DNA of 64,000 nucleotides from Arcticibacter tournemirensis (GTDB lineage: Bacteria; Bacteroidota; Bacteroidia; Sphingobacteriales; Sphingobacteriaceae), in NCBI RefSeq assembly GCF_006716645.1, contig NZ_VFPL01000002.1, forward strand, positions 405,882 through 469,881, in the 5' to 3' direction. This document shows, piece by piece, positions 34,847 to 44,176 of the stretch. A model generated the notes under the pieces. It did not search any database. It was not told where the DNA came from and worked only from the letters and a program-made list of their open reading frames with translations. Both the position numbers and the translations under genes were made by a program. Every line of letters begins with the position of its first letter. Positions within the stretch are counted from its first letter, which is position 1.

Positions 34847-35207
34847 GGTAGGGCTCGTATATATAATCGTCCGGATCAAAAAACTCGGAAGCCAGCACCA
34901 TCAGTATGGCATCTTCACTAAAATCGTACATCTTGTGCCAGTCCTCAGGCGCTATCAACAAACACTTATCAGGAGAATCCAGGATAAACTCCTGCTGTAC
35001 TTTACTATTATCGTTGTGAATAGTGCACTTACCAACAAGACAAATGGCTGCCTGAACCGTCGTCTTGTGCCTGTGTCCTCCTCTCACAGAATCGTCTACT
35101 CCGTAAATATAGAAGATCCTCCTGATGTCAAAGGGAATCACCTTTTCTATAACGGTAAGATTCCCTCTTTTGTCAGTAAACGTTTTTAAATTGATTAATT
35201 CAGCCAT
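34833..35207 (-). CDS. fdtA: FdtA-like dTDP-4-keto-6-deoxyglucose 3,4-ketoisomerase
   Basis: 124-residue cupin of the WxcM/FdtA/QdtA family. [38 protein letters not shown] with the conserved histidines, and [20 protein letters not shown] are diagnostic. It moves the keto group from C4 to C3 before transamination by FdtB. FdtA and QdtA (Fuc3N versus Qui3N routes) cannot be separated by eye. It begins 7 bp after the GT8-like gene and overlaps fdtB. Confidence 0.87.
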   Translation of the reverse strand: MAELINLKTFTDKRGNLTVIEKVIPFDIRRIFYIYGVDDSVRGGHRHKTTVQAAICLVGKCTIHNDNSKVQQEFILDSPDKCLLIAPEDWHKMYDFSEDAILMVLASEFFDPDDYIYEPYHDRI

Positions 35208-35214
35208 ACCGTAT

Positions 35215-36210
35215 TTACGATTCCAGTTTTCTTTTCTTGTAGTAGTTCTTATAATGCCCTGTTAGTGTGAATGTCGCTTTTCGGCCGATATTCGTCATCA
35301 CCCAGTCGAGATTTAGAAGCGGCTCATGAAAGGTCAGGGTACCATTCACTGCTCTAATCTGTTTCTCAGCTTCTGCCAATCCCTTAGCATATGGCTTGTA
35401 GACCAAACTTATAACTTCCTTTTTAAGCGCGTACTGTTCTGCTGTAAGGCGCAACGTATTATTCAAACAATATCTAAAATCGTGACAATGGTAAAAAATC
35501 AAATCAGATTCCCCACCGGAGACAGCCGTAGAAACAGTAACCCCCGTACCTTTCCCGGCAAACTCGTATTGGAGATTATTCCATGGTGCAACGCCACCGC
35601 CCTGGTGCTGCAGTACGTGAACCCCTTCAAACCTGGTTGTCCAGTCATCCAGATATTTCTGATCACCGAACTTCCCATCTTCAAATCTTTTGTAACACCA
35701 TTCCAGGCAGGCCTTACGCCACCAGTCTAATACTTTCATCCCTTCCTCTGTGTTCTTAAAGGTAATAAACTGAACACAATAGATTCCACTAAGAGCCGAC
35801 TGGTCATGTTCCGGACTGTATCTGTGTTCGGTAATAAGCACGGAGCTTTCGCCCATTTCGTCCGTCAACACCTTCGGATCGCTGAAAAAAAACAGGTCGG
35901 CGTCCAGGTAAGTACAATGGTCGAGTGAAAATGTATTAATACAATACCAGATAGTAGATGAAGTGCAAGTCCAGCAATACTCACCGGCGGTTCGTCCCGG
36001 TTTCACACTTAATAATTCTTCATCCTCAAATTCGTTTAAAGAAATAATCGTGGCATGTATAAGCCGCAGCTCCTTCAGACAGTTATAGCAATCGTCGTCA
36101 AAAGCAAAAATATAGAGATGAAAGTTGTTGCTGTATCTTTCTAAAGAATTATACATAGCCAAACCTCTCGAGAGATATGCAGAATTGAATAACGTGCAAT
36201 AATTAAGCAT
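35215..36210 (-). CDS. GT8-like nucleotide-sugar transferase
   Basis: 331 residues. NYCTLFNSAYLSRGLAMYNS starts a GT-A fold, and CTYLDADLFFFSDPKVL contains the DxD motif. Later ALSGIYCVQFITFKNTEEGM and DWWRKACLEWCYKR, GKFGDQKYLDDWTTRFEGVH resemble glycosyltransferases annotated as nucleotide-diphospho-sugar transferases near GT8. First gene of the fdt series; a -7 element TATATTTG lies at 36224-36231, so the leader is very short. Confidence 0.78.
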   Translation of the reverse strand: MLNYCTLFNSAYLSRGLAMYNSLERYSNNFHLYIFAFDDDCYNCLKELRLIHATIISLNEFEDEELLSVKPGRTAGEYCWTCTSSTIWYCINTFSLDHCTYLDADLFFFSDPKVLTDEMGESSVLITEHRYSPEHDQSALSGIYCVQFITFKNTEEGMKVLDWWRKACLEWCYKRFEDGKFGDQKYLDDWTTRFEGVHVLQHQGGGVAPWNNLQYEFAGKGTGVTVSTAVSGGESDLIFYHCHDFRYCLNNTLRLTAEQYALKKEVISLVYKPYAKGLAEAEKQIRAVNGTLTFHEPLLNLDWVMTNIGRKATFTLTGHYKNYYKKRKLES

Positions 36211-36223
36211 GATTACAAAAAGC

Positions 36224-36231
36224 CAAATATA
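36224..36231 (-). promoter_or_regulatory. -7 element for the GT8-fdtA-fdtB series
   Basis: Minus-strand TATATTTG matches TAnnTTTG, 13 nt before the ATG at 36210. No good -33 TTTG is seen. Confidence 0.5.
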
Positions 36232-36278
36232 CCGAATAAGAACAACTGTCTATGTTGGTTATTCTTATACGGTGTTTA

Positions 36279-37259
36279 TCATTCCTGATCTTTCTTTTCT
36301 ATAACCGCTTCGATATGATAATGAGGTCTCCCCTTCGTTTCAAGGTAAATTTTCGAGATATATTCTCCCATAATTCCCAGTGCTAAGAGTTGGATACCTC
36401 CAAGCATATCCATCACCAAAGCGGTTGAAGCCCAGCCGGGAATATTGTCTCCCCTAAGAACTACCAGAACAATCCATATAGCCAGGAATACGCTGGTTAC
36501 AAACATAAAAATACCGAGAAACGAAATAAGTCTAACCGGACGGTTGCTAAAAGAGGTGACCCCGTCAAGAGCCAGTGAAAGCATCTTTATTAGAGAATAT
36601 TTCGTATCCCCACCGATCCGTGACAGTCGTTTGTAATACACAATTTCAGACTTCAGCCCGATCATCGGTATAATACCCCTGATGAAAAGATTTACCTCCT
36701 TGTATTTTGCAAATTCGGACAAGGCAAAACCGGAAAGTAAACGAAAGTCTGCGTGATCTTCAATCAGTTTTACTCCCATTGCTCCCATCAACTTGTAAAA
36801 CACCCGGGCTGTTGTGCTTTTATACACAGTGTCTGTTTCCCGGTCGTTTCTCACTCCATATACAATATGAGCACCGCGGTTGTAAGCCGCTATCATCTTA
36901 CTAATAGCACTAAGATCATCCTGCAAATCGACATCCATTGTAATAGCGCAATCGACGTGTCCGGTTACCACCTGCATTCCCGCCAATAATGCATTTTGAT
37001 GACCAACATTAGAAGCTAACTTAACAACTTTCAGAGCTTCGTCTGCTTGAGAAATAAGCAGGTCAAGAGTTTTATCCGAACTTCCATCATCCACAATTAC
37101 TATGAAACTGTCGGGATGTATAGATCCTGATAGTTTTAAATCTGTTAAAAACTCTTTTAAAACATTAGCGCTTTGAAGAATTATTTCTTCCTCATTATAA
37201 CATGGTAATACAATTGCTAGCAAGGGCTTCTTTACACCCCGCTCCTGGTCTTTACTCAT
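36279..37259 (-). CDS. Polyprenyl-phosphate glycosyltransferase (GtrB/ArnC-like GT2)
   Basis: 326 residues from ATG 37259. LLAIVLPCYNEEEIILQSAN, IVIVDDGSSDKTLDLLI and AITMDVDLQDDLSAISK give the DPM1-type active site (DxD). Two C-terminal membrane helices (LISFLGIFMFVTSVFLAIWI and MLGGIQLLALGIMGEYISK) match GtrB/ArnC proteins that load a sugar onto undecaprenyl phosphate. A further upstream start (37373) is rejected because a -7 element (TATTTTTG, 37315-37322) lies inside that extension. Confidence 0.87.
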   Translation of the reverse strand: MSKDQERGVKKPLLAIVLPCYNEEEIILQSANVLKEFLTDLKLSGSIHPDSFIVIVDDGSSDKTLDLLISQADEALKVVKLASNVGHQNALLAGMQVVTGHVDCAITMDVDLQDDLSAISKMIAAYNRGAHIVYGVRNDRETDTVYKSTTARVFYKLMGAMGVKLIEDHADFRLLSGFALSEFAKYKEVNLFIRGIIPMIGLKSEIVYYKRLSRIGGDTKYSLIKMLSLALDGVTSFSNRPVRLISFLGIFMFVTSVFLAIWIVLVVLRGDNIPGWASTALVMDMLGGIQLLALGIMGEYISKIYLETKGRPHYHIEAVIEKKDQE

Positions 37260-37314
37260 AAGGCTATTGTTGATCTCGGGTTTTATATCAGTCAAACCTC
37301 GATAATAATGAATC

Positions 37315-37322
37315 CAAAAATA
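37315..37322 (-). promoter_or_regulatory. -7 element for the GtrB-like gene
   Basis: Minus-strand TATTTTTG matches TAnnTTTG, with TTTC about 20 bp upstream as a weak -33. It predicts a leader of about 50 nt and supports the ATG at 37259. Confidence 0.5.
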
Positions 37323-37416
37323 GCATTTATCCTTATAATTACGAAAGGAGTGCAATACCAAACAAAACCCCACAGTCCGCGTTTAGAATAAAAAATCTAC
37401 AGACATCACCTATTGA

Positions 37417-38523
37417 ATGACAAAGAAATACGACTATCTCGTTGTCGGCTCCGGATTGTTCGGAGCCGTTTTTGCGCACGAAGCGACCAAAGCCGGAAAA
37501 AAATGCCTGGTAATCGACAAGCGTGATCATGCCGGCGGCAACATCTTCTGTAAAGAAATGGAAGGCATCAACGTTCATTGGTATGGCGCTCATATTTTTC
37601 ATACAAACGATAAAGACATATGGGATTATGTGAATCAGTTCGCTGAGTTCAACCGCTACACCAACTCTCCAATTGCAAATTATAAAGGAGAGCTTTACAA
37701 CCTTCCTTTCAACATGAACACCTTCTATCGCCTCTGGGGAACGAAAACTCCGCAGGAAGCAAAACAAAAGATAGAAGAACAGATAAAAGGGCTGAACATT
37801 ACCGAACCGAAAAACCTTGAAGAACAAGCCTTAAAACTTGTTGGACCCGATATTTACGAAAAGCTGATCAAACATTATACTGAAAAACAATGGGGCCGGA
37901 AAGCTACAGAACTTCCCGCCTTCATTATTAGACGTCTGCCAGTGCGCTTTACTTACGATAACAACTACTTCAACGACAAATACCAGGGTATCCCTGTGGG
38001 AGGATATAATAAGATAGTCGAGGGCTTGTTAAAAGACATTGAAGTTCAGCTTAACACCGACTTTATCAGTCGGCGTGAAGAATTTGAAAGCATAGCCGAC
38101 AAAATTGTATTTACCGGCAAAATAGACGAGTATTACGGGTTCAGGTTCGGCGAACTCGAATACCGAAGCCTGCGCTTTGAAACTGAGGTTGTCGACACGG
38201 AAAACTATCAGGGCAACGCCGTAGTAAATTATACTGACTCAGAACCAGCCTATACCCGGATTATCGAGCATAAGCACTTCGAGTTCGGAACTCAACCCAA
38301 GACAGTGATCACAAAAGAATATCCTTTGACAAGCGAGAAAGGCGCAGAACCTTATTATCCCGTCAATAACGATAACAACGGTGCAATTTTAAAAAGGTAT
38401 CAGGAGCTTGCTTCGGCAGAGAAGAATGTAATCTTTGGCGGAAGACTAGCCGAGTACCGTTATTACGACATGCACCAGGTGATCGGTTCGGCACTTGTTA
38501 AAGCAAAGCGGGAACTTTCTTAG
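37417..38523 (+). CDS. glf: UDP-galactopyranose mutase
   Basis: Flavoenzyme converting UDP-galactopyranose to UDP-galactofuranose, 368 residues, usual length. FAD site VVGSGLFGAVFAHEATKAGK at the N-terminus, then DKRDHAGGNIFCKE, WYGAHIFHTNDKDIW, TEKQWGRKATELPAFIIRRL and the C-terminal YRYYDMHQVIGSAL. It implies a galactofuranose-containing surface glycan; one of the GT2 enzymes nearby could be the galactofuranosyltransferase (inference). Followed directly by a heptad array. Confidence 0.96.
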   Translation: MTKKYDYLVVGSGLFGAVFAHEATKAGKKCLVIDKRDHAGGNIFCKEMEGINVHWYGAHIFHTNDKDIWDYVNQFAEFNRYTNSPIANYKGELYNLPFNMNTFYRLWGTKTPQEAKQKIEEQIKGLNITEPKNLEEQALKLVGPDIYEKLIKHYTEKQWGRKATELPAFIIRRLPVRFTYDNNYFNDKYQGIPVGGYNKIVEGLLKDIEVQLNTDFISRREEFESIADKIVFTGKIDEYYGFRFGELEYRSLRFETEVVDTENYQGNAVVNYTDSEPAYTRIIEHKHFEFGTQPKTVITKEYPLTSEKGAEPYYPVNNDNNGAILKRYQELASAEKNVIFGGRLAEYRYYDMHQVIGSALVKAKRELS

Positions 38524-38635
38524 AAGTAGTAAGTTTTAGGTTATAAGTTATAAGTAACGGAAAATGGACAGTTGACAGGGGACAATTGACAGTGGAAAAT
38601 GGACAGTGGAAAAGGGATAATAGAAAAGGTCATAA
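38524..38635. repeat. Sixteen-unit heptad-repeat array after glf
   Basis: Begins at the base after the glf stop. Units in register: AAGTAGT, AAGTTTT, AGGTTAT, AAGTTAT, AAGTAAC, GGAAAAT, GGACAGT, TGACAGG, GGACAAT, TGACAGT, GGAAAAT, GGACAGT, GGAAAAG, GGATAAT, AGAAAAG, GTCATAA. The word family changes at 38559 without loss of the 7-bp phase. Confidence 0.9.
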
Positions 38636-38675
38636 AGACAACTAACAAAATTGTATATCCTTTCTCAATATATTA

Positions 38676-38825
38676 GTTCACCATTAACCGCCGTAACCGC
38701 AATCTGCGGCCTTTTTCATTGCGGCAGCGCTAAACTTCGTAACAGCACACTCTCCCAAAGCAATGAAAGCAGCCGCGAGTTTTTTTTTGTAGCTTTTTTC
38801 TTTGCGGTCAAAGAAAAAAGTACAT
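38676..38825. repeat. 150-bp intergenic repeat with terminal palindrome, copy 1
   Basis: Starts GTTCACCA and ends in an imperfect palindrome (38789-38823, centre TTTCTTTG CGGT CAAAGAAA). The core CCGTAACCGCAATCTGCGGC onward is about 93% identical to copy 2 over about 90 bp. The minus strand reads ...KKKLAAAFIALGECAVTKF and stops at 38684, but a 1-nt indel puts the upstream part out of frame with copy 2. Confidence 0.85.
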
Positions 38826-38845
38826 ACACACACCACCAAGCCAGA

Positions 38846-38886
38846 AAACAAAAAAGGGCTGGAATAACCTAATCATTCCAACCCTT
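38846..38886 (-). terminator. Terminator of the rimP-nusA-infB operon
   Basis: Minus-strand stem AGGGTTGGAAT paired with ATTCCAGCCCT (38875-38885 with 38855-38865, one G-U type mismatch), followed by a T-rich stretch. It is placed after repeat copy 2, so that copy is in the infB 3' untranslated region. Confidence 0.75.
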
Positions 38887-38895
38887 GTATATCAT

Positions 38896-39047
38896 GTTCA
38901 CCACTAATCTACCGTAACCGCAATCTGCGGCCTTTTTCATTGCAGCAGCACTAAACTTCGTAAAAGCACAATCTTTCAAAGCAATGAAAGCAGCCGCGAG
39001 TTTCTTTTTTGGTACTTTTTTCTTTGCGATCAAAGAAAAAAGTACAC
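38896..39047. repeat. 150-bp intergenic repeat with terminal palindrome, copy 2
   Basis: Same sequence as copy 1, offset by 220 bp, ending in a perfect 15-bp inverted repeat with a 4-nt loop (39012-39026 with 39031-39045). A 60-codon minus-strand frame from GTG 39051 to 38869 spans it directly after the infB stop. I do not call it a gene, because the frame is broken in copy 1 and the length is set by the repeat. Confidence 0.85.
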
Positions 39048-39052
39048 ACACT

Positions 39053-42000
39053 TTACAACTTTCTCTTCACTTCAACATTCTCGTACGCCTCTACAATATC
39101 ACCAACCTCAATATTATTAAAGTTATTGATATTCAAACCACACTCATATCCTGCTGAAACCTCTTTCACATCATCCTTATATCGTTTCAGTGAAGCCAGC
39201 TCTCCGGTATAAACCACCACACCGTCGCGGATGATACGCACCTTGCTGTTACGGTTGATCTTTCCGTCAAGAACCATACATCCGGCGATAGTACCCACTT
39301 TACTAATCTTGAAGGTCTCACGAATTTCAACGTTAGCAACAATCTTCTCTTCAAACTCAGGGGCAAGCATACCTTCCATAGCAGCTTTTACTTCGTTGAT
39401 AGCATCGTAGATGATAGAATACAGGCGGATATCGATAGCTTCCTGCTCAGCCAGCTTACGGGCTCCACCCGATGGCCTTACCTGGAAACCGATGATGATG
39501 GCGTCAGAAGCAGAAGCCAGCAACACGTCTGACTCAGAAATCTGCCCAACAGATTTGTGAATGATATTCACCTGAATCTGCTCAGTAGATAGCTTCAGCA
39601 ACGAATCTGAAAGCGCTTCGATAGAACCATCCACGTCACCTTTCACAATGATGTTCAGTTCTCTGAAGTTTCCAATTGCCAAACGACGTCCGATTTCATC
39701 AAGAGTGATATGTTTCTGGCTACGCAGACCCTGCTCACGCTGCAACTGCAAACGCTTGTTCGCAATTTCGCGGGCTTGTGGTTCGCTTTCCATGGCATTA
39801 AACTTATCGCCTGCCGTCGGAGCGCCCGACATACCAAGCACCTGCACCGGTGTTGAAGGACCAGCCTTATCAACTCGCTGTCCCCGCTCATTGGTAAGCG
39901 CCTTAACGCGGCCGCTATAACTACCAGCAAGGATTGGATCACCGACATGTAATGTTCCGGCCTGGATCAGAACCGTTGTTACGATACCTCGTCCTTTATC
40001 AAGGGCGGCTTCAATAACAGTTCCTGTAGCTCTTTTATTAGGATTTGCTTTCAGTTCGAGTAATTCGGCTTCAAGCAATACTTTCTCAAGTAATAAGTCG
40101 ACATTCATACCCGTTTTACCGGATATTTCCTGACTTTGATATTTACCACCCCAGTCTTCGACTAAGATATTCATAGCAGACAACTGCTCACGAATCCTGT
40201 CGGCATTGGCTCCCGGCTTATCCACCTTACTAAAGGCGAAAACAATAGGGACACCGGCCGCCTGAGCGTGATTTATCGCCTCACGCGTTTGAGGCATCAC
40301 ACTGTCGTCAGCCGCAATTACGATGATGGCGATATCTGTTATTTTGGCACCGCGGGCACGCATCGCAGTAAAGGCCTCGTGACCAGGTGTATCCAGGAAG
40401 GTGATCTTACGGCCATCTTCGAGTTTCACCTCGTAAGCACCTATGTGCTGTGTAATACCACCTGCTTCACCGGCTATCACATTCGTTTTCCTTACAAAGT
40501 CGAGCAACGATGTTTTACCATGGTCAACGTGACCCATAACGGTCACAATTGGCGCACGTGGAATAAGATCTTCCGGCTCGTCATGTTCTTCAAGACTTGC
40601 CTCTTCATCCTCGGGTTTAACGAATTCAACATTATAACCAAACTCATCGGCAACGATGGTAAGTGTTTCAGCATCCAAACGCTGGTTGATTGAAACAAAC
40701 ATCCCGAGGCTCATACATGTGGATATGATCTGTGTTACCGGAACATCCATCATGTTTGCCAGTTCGTTGGCCGTAACAAATTCTGTTACTTTCAGTACTT
40801 TAGACTGAAGTTCCTGTTCAAGTGCAGCCTCCTCTGCAGAATGAGCTACGTCGTCGCGTTTCTGACGTCTGAACTTAGCCCGTTGAGCAAATTTACCTGA
40901 TTTTCCAGCTCCGCTTAAGCGTGCGAGAGTGGCCTTGATCTGGTCTTGTATTTCCTTTTCTGTTGGTTCTTCTTTGGGAGTATTGTCATGCCTTGCTCCG
41001 GCATGATGTCTGTTTCCACCGCGGAAATCTGGCCTGGCACCTTGATTTCGAGCTCCGCCTCTGAAATCTGGACGTGGCCCCTGATGTGGCGGCGGTACCG
41101 GCGTACCCTGACCTGTACGTTGCTGTCCGCCCTGTTGTTGCGGGTTTCCGCCCTGCGTATGCTGGCCGCCTTGTCCCTGCTGACCACCGCCATGCTGACC
41201 ATGTCCCGGCTGTCCGGCATCTTTACGTTTTCTTTTACGTTTATGATCATTGGCCGCATTAGACGAAGAAGCCACTGGCTGGTCTTTACGTCGCTGCGGC
41301 TGTGTTGCAGAAAGATCTATCTTTCCAATTACATTCGGACCGGTAAGTCGTTGTGCTCTCGCACGTATTACATCATCTTCCACTGCTTCTTCTACTTTTT
41401 CCGGCTGCTCCTCCTTAGGTTGCTCCACAACCTCTGGTTTTTCTTCAACCTTCGGAATCTCGGGAGAGGGCTCTGGGAGAGAAGGCACTTCCGGCTCCGG
41501 CTGTTGGGGCTCGGGTTTTTGAGGTTCCGGCTCCGGCAACACTTCCGGTTGCTTCTCAGGTTCTGGCTCCGGTTTTACTTCCTGCACAGGCACGGGTGCC
41601 TCAACAGGGGTTGGTTCGGGAGCTGGAACAGGAACGGCAACAGGCTCCTTGCTCTGCTGTACCTCTGGCTCAGGAGCAGTCTCCGGCTTATCTTCCTCTG
41701 TCTTCTCCGTTTTCGGTTCAGTATGAGGCCTGCGGTTAAGAGAGTCGAGGTCTATTTTCCCTACTATTTTTACTCCCGGAAGAGCATTTTCTTCCTGCTT
41801 TTCTTCTGTATTACCTTCGGCAGGCTCATCGGCAGGAGCAGAAACGGACTTAGCCTTTTCGGTGCTCTGATGATGTTCGAAAGATCCTGTATTCTTTATC
41901 AGGATCTCATCCTGTTCAAAGTCTTTGTTACGACGAGGTTCTTGTCTTTCGGTTGCCAGAGGCTGGGTGTCGTCACGACGTATTTTCCCTATAACAATCT

Positions 42001-42196
42001 GTCTTGCTTCTTCACGTACAATCTTGTCACCCTGATACTCTTTCAAAAGAGCATTATACATTTCTTCTGTGAGCTTTGTATTAGGTTTAGGATCAACCTT
42101 AAAGCCCTTCTTTCCCAAAGACTCTACGGCCGTCGACAACCCAATATTCAGCTCCTTTGCTGCTTTTAGTAAATTTATGCTTTTACCTTCTGACAT
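39053..42196 (-). CDS. infB: Translation initiation factor IF-2
   Basis: GTPase that positions initiator tRNA, 1047 residues. IF2N domain at residues 1-55; a long linker of about 400 residues rich in Glu, Pro, Lys, then Gly/Gln/His; the second IF2N region; then the G domain with [17 protein letters not shown] and FSKVDKPGA (NKxD replaced by SKVD), and the C2 tRNA-binding domain ending [17 protein letters not shown]. The acidic proline-rich linker is typical of Bacteroidota IF-2. Third gene of rimP-nusA-infB, 86 bp after nusA. Confidence 0.96.
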   Translation of the reverse strand: MSEGKSINLLKAAKELNIGLSTAVESLGKKGFKVDPKPNTKLTEEMYNALLKEYQGDKIVREEARQIVIGKIRRDDTQPLATERQEPRRNKDFEQDEILIKNTGSFEHHQSTEKAKSVSAPADEPAEGNTEEKQEENALPGVKIVGKIDLDSLNRRPHTEPKTEKTEEDKPETAPEPEVQQSKEPVAVPVPAPEPTPVEAPVPVQEVKPEPEPEKQPEVLPEPEPQKPEPQQPEPEVPSLPEPSPEIPKVEEKPEVVEQPKEEQPEKVEEAVEDDVIRARAQRLTGPNVIGKIDLSATQPQRRKDQPVASSSNAANDHKRKRKRKDAGQPGHGQHGGGQQGQGGQHTQGGNPQQQGGQQRTGQGTPVPPPHQGPRPDFRGGARNQGARPDFRGGNRHHAGARHDNTPKEEPTEKEIQDQIKATLARLSGAGKSGKFAQRAKFRRQKRDDVAHSAEEAALEQELQSKVLKVTEFVTANELANMMDVPVTQIISTCMSLGMFVSINQRLDAETLTIVADEFGYNVEFVKPEDEEASLEEHDEPEDLIPRAPIVTVMGHVDHGKTSLLDFVRKTNVIAGEAGGITQHIGAYEVKLEDGRKITFLDTPGHEAFTAMRARGAKITDIAIIVIAADDSVMPQTREAINHAQAAGVPIVFAFSKVDKPGANADRIREQLSAMNILVEDWGGKYQSQEISGKTGMNVDLLLEKVLLEAELLELKANPNKRATGTVIEAALDKGRGIVTTVLIQAGTLHVGDPILAGSYSGRVKALTNERGQRVDKAGPSTPVQVLGMSGAPTAGDKFNAMESEPQAREIANKRLQLQREQGLRSQKHITLDEIGRRLAIGNFRELNIIVKGDVDGSIEALSDSLLKLSTEQIQVNIIHKSVGQISESDVLLASASDAIIIGFQVRPSGGARKLAEQEAIDIRLYSIIYDAINEVKAAMEGMLAPEFEEKIVANVEIRETFKISKVGTIAGCMVLDGKINRNSKVRIIRDGVVVYTGELASLKRYKDDVKEVSAGYECGLNINNFNNIEVGDIVEAYENVEVKRKL

Positions 42197-42282
42197 CTAA
42201 AAAAATTACCTCTCGCTAAAAATTTTAACAAAAATACGATTTTTATACCGTAAACTAATAGCTGAACCCGAATCAGTCATAC

Positions 42283-43518
42283 TTATTCAAATTCTGCCCT
42301 CAATATTCCCATCACTTCCTTAACTGTACTATCTTCCAAATCGGTACGTTTCACCAGTTCGTCCACAGATAGTGCCAAAACTGATTTTGCTGTATCTAAT
42401 CCAATACGCTTGAACTCATCGATGATCCAGCCGTCGATCTCATCTGAAAATTCTTCCAGATCAACATCCTCATCATCTTCTTCAGCCTCACGGTAAACAT
42501 CGATCTCATATCCTGTGAGCTTACCTGCAAGCTTGATATTATGCCCTCCACGTCCGATGGCCAGAGAAACCTGATCAGGTTTCAGATACACCGCGGCACG
42601 CTTGTCAGCATCATCCAGTTTAATCGTAGTGATCTTTGCCGGACTTAACGCTCTCTGTATATAAAGTGATACATTGTTCGTAAAATTAATCACGTCGATG
42701 TTCTCATTTTTCAGTTCGCGTACAATTCCATGAATACGTGATCCCTTCATACCAACACAGGCTCCAACCGGATCAATCCTGTCATCATATGATTCAACTG
42801 CTACCTTAGCCCGTTCGCCTGGTTCGCGCACAATCTTCTTGATCGTAATCAAACCGTCGAAGATTTCCGGAACTTCCAGTTCAAACAAACGCTGCAGGAA
42901 CTCAGGTGCATTACGAGAGATAATGATCTTCGGATTACTGTTCATCATATCCACCTTCAGCACCACCGCTCTTACCGTATCACCCTTTTTGAAATAGTCA
43001 GCCGGAATCTGCTCGGTTTTAGGAAGAAGAAGCTCATTACCTTCATCGTCAAGTACCAGTGTTTCTTTCTTCCATACCTGATATACTTCACCCGTAACGA
43101 TTTCGCCTACGCGATCCTTGTATTTACGAAAGATCTCATCTTTTTCCAGTTCGAGGATCTTCGATACCAGCGTCTGACGTGCAGCCAGAATGGCACGGCG
43201 ACCAAAACTCTCTAATGTTATCTGCTCTATAAAATCGTCTCCCACTTCCAGGTCCGGATCAATCTTATGCGCTTCCGCCAGTTCAATCTCGAGATCATCG
43301 TCTTCAGAAAAACCATCCTCCATCACCGTACGTGTACGCCAGATTTCAAGGTCACCATTATCAGGGTTCACAATCACGTCGCAATTTTCGTCCGTACCGT
43401 ATTTCTTTCTGATCATACTGCGAAATACTTCTTCCAACACACTAATCACCGTCGGACGGTCTATGTTCTTGAATTCCTTGAACTCCTGGAAGGAATCAAT
43501 CAAATTTATATTGCTCAT
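42283..43518 (-). CDS. nusA: Transcription termination/antitermination factor NusA
   Basis: RNA-polymerase-binding factor of 411 residues. The N-terminal domain begins LIDSFQEFKEFKNIDRPTVI; S1 near residues 135-200 (VGEIVTGEVYQVWKKETLVL); KH1 (DDRIDPVGACVGMKGSRIHG) and KH2 (LAIGRGGHNIKLAGKLTGYE) follow. The C-terminus has a short acidic region and one helix-hairpin segment rather than the two repeats of E. coli. It starts 2 bp after rimP ends. Confidence 0.96.
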   Translation of the reverse strand: MSNINLIDSFQEFKEFKNIDRPTVISVLEEVFRSMIRKKYGTDENCDVIVNPDNGDLEIWRTRTVMEDGFSEDDDLEIELAEAHKIDPDLEVGDDFIEQITLESFGRRAILAARQTLVSKILELEKDEIFRKYKDRVGEIVTGEVYQVWKKETLVLDDEGNELLLPKTEQIPADYFKKGDTVRAVVLKVDMMNSNPKIIISRNAPEFLQRLFELEVPEIFDGLITIKKIVREPGERAKVAVESYDDRIDPVGACVGMKGSRIHGIVRELKNENIDVINFTNNVSLYIQRALSPAKITTIKLDDADKRAAVYLKPDQVSLAIGRGGHNIKLAGKLTGYEIDVYREAEEDDEDVDLEEFSDEIDGWIIDEFKRIGLDTAKSVLALSVDELVKRTDLEDSTVKEVMGILRAEFE

Positions 43519-43520
43519 TT

Positions 43521-43985
43521 TTATTTAAATGAAATTAAAACCTTTGTTTCTGTTATCTCACTGAAAGGAATAAAGCTTTCAACAAGCTCAGCTTTCTTCC
43601 CTTTCTCCTTAATCTTTTCTTCTATTGTTATACCATCTTCTGCCACCAGCAGAAGTTTGCCTTCCCTCTTTTTGCCCTCTGCCTGTTTCACTTCAACGGT
43701 ACGGTCTATATTCTTTTCGTACTGCCTTCTCAGTTTCAGCGGAGCATCCAGTCCCGGCGAAGATACTTCCAGATTGTACGCATGTTCGATCACATTTTCT
43801 TCTTCAAGATGAAACCCAACATGACGGCTCACAGCCACACAATCACTAATCCCAACTCCCTTATCACCATCCACCAGGATGATCAGCTTCCCATTGGGAT
43901 GCATCTTAACATCAACTACAAACAGGTCGGGCCGGTCGGCAATTTTCTGCTCTGCCAGTTCTCTTACCTTTTGCTCTATATCCAT
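43521..43985 (-). CDS. rimP: Ribosome maturation factor RimP
   Basis: Needed for 30S subunit maturation, 154 residues. VDVKMHPNGKLIILVDGDKG, ISDCVAVSRHVGF, and YNLEVSSPGLDAPLKLRRQY are the family signatures. First gene of the rimP-nusA-infB operon, conserved across bacteria. Its leader of about 50 nt contains a strong hairpin (44002-44031). Confidence 0.94.
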   Translation of the reverse strand: MDIEQKVRELAEQKIADRPDLFVVDVKMHPNGKLIILVDGDKGVGISDCVAVSRHVGFHLEEENVIEHAYNLEVSSPGLDAPLKLRRQYEKNIDRTVEVKQAEGKKREGKLLLVAEDGITIEEKIKEKGKKAELVESFIPFSEITETKVLISFK

Positions 43986-44001
43986 AATTTTTCTCTAAAA
44001 G

Positions 44002-44031
44002 AAAAGAGGGGACATATCGGTCCCCTCTTTT
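44002..44031 (-). promoter_or_regulatory. Terminator-like hairpin in the rimP leader
   Basis: Minus strand: stem AAAAGAGGGGAC paired with GTCCCCTCTTTT across a 6-nt loop, followed by CTTTTAGAG and the rimP ATG 16 nt further on. It begins within a few nt of the predicted transcription start. Possible attenuator or 5'-stabilising element. Confidence 0.7.
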
Positions 44032-44041
44032 TCAATTGATA

Positions 44042-44074
44042 CAAAGATAAGAAAAAAATATCAATTTATACAAA
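44042..44074 (-). promoter_or_regulatory. Promoter of the rimP-nusA-infB operon
   Basis: Minus strand: TTTG (44071-44074), 21 bp, TATCTTTG (44042-44049). Transcription should begin around 44036. Confidence 0.75.
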
Positions 44075-44176
44075 TGATTGATTTACAGACGCGGCTGTAT
44101 TTTCTCTCATATAATGGTGTGATGTTGCTGTGATGATTATCTTTGGAGCTTCTAAAAAGCACAACCCGTATTACAG

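Noticed and set aside
38869..39051. 60-codon minus-strand frame directly after infB
   Set aside because: Conserved with copy 1 only for about 33 codons; a 1-nt indel breaks the N-terminal part and most differences within it change amino acids, so there is no sign of selection for a protein.
40946..42169. Long plus-strand frame opposite infB
   Set aside because: Antisense shadow of the Pro/Glu-rich IF-2 linker; its composition (Arg, Leu, Phe-rich) follows from the reverse complement and no motif is present.
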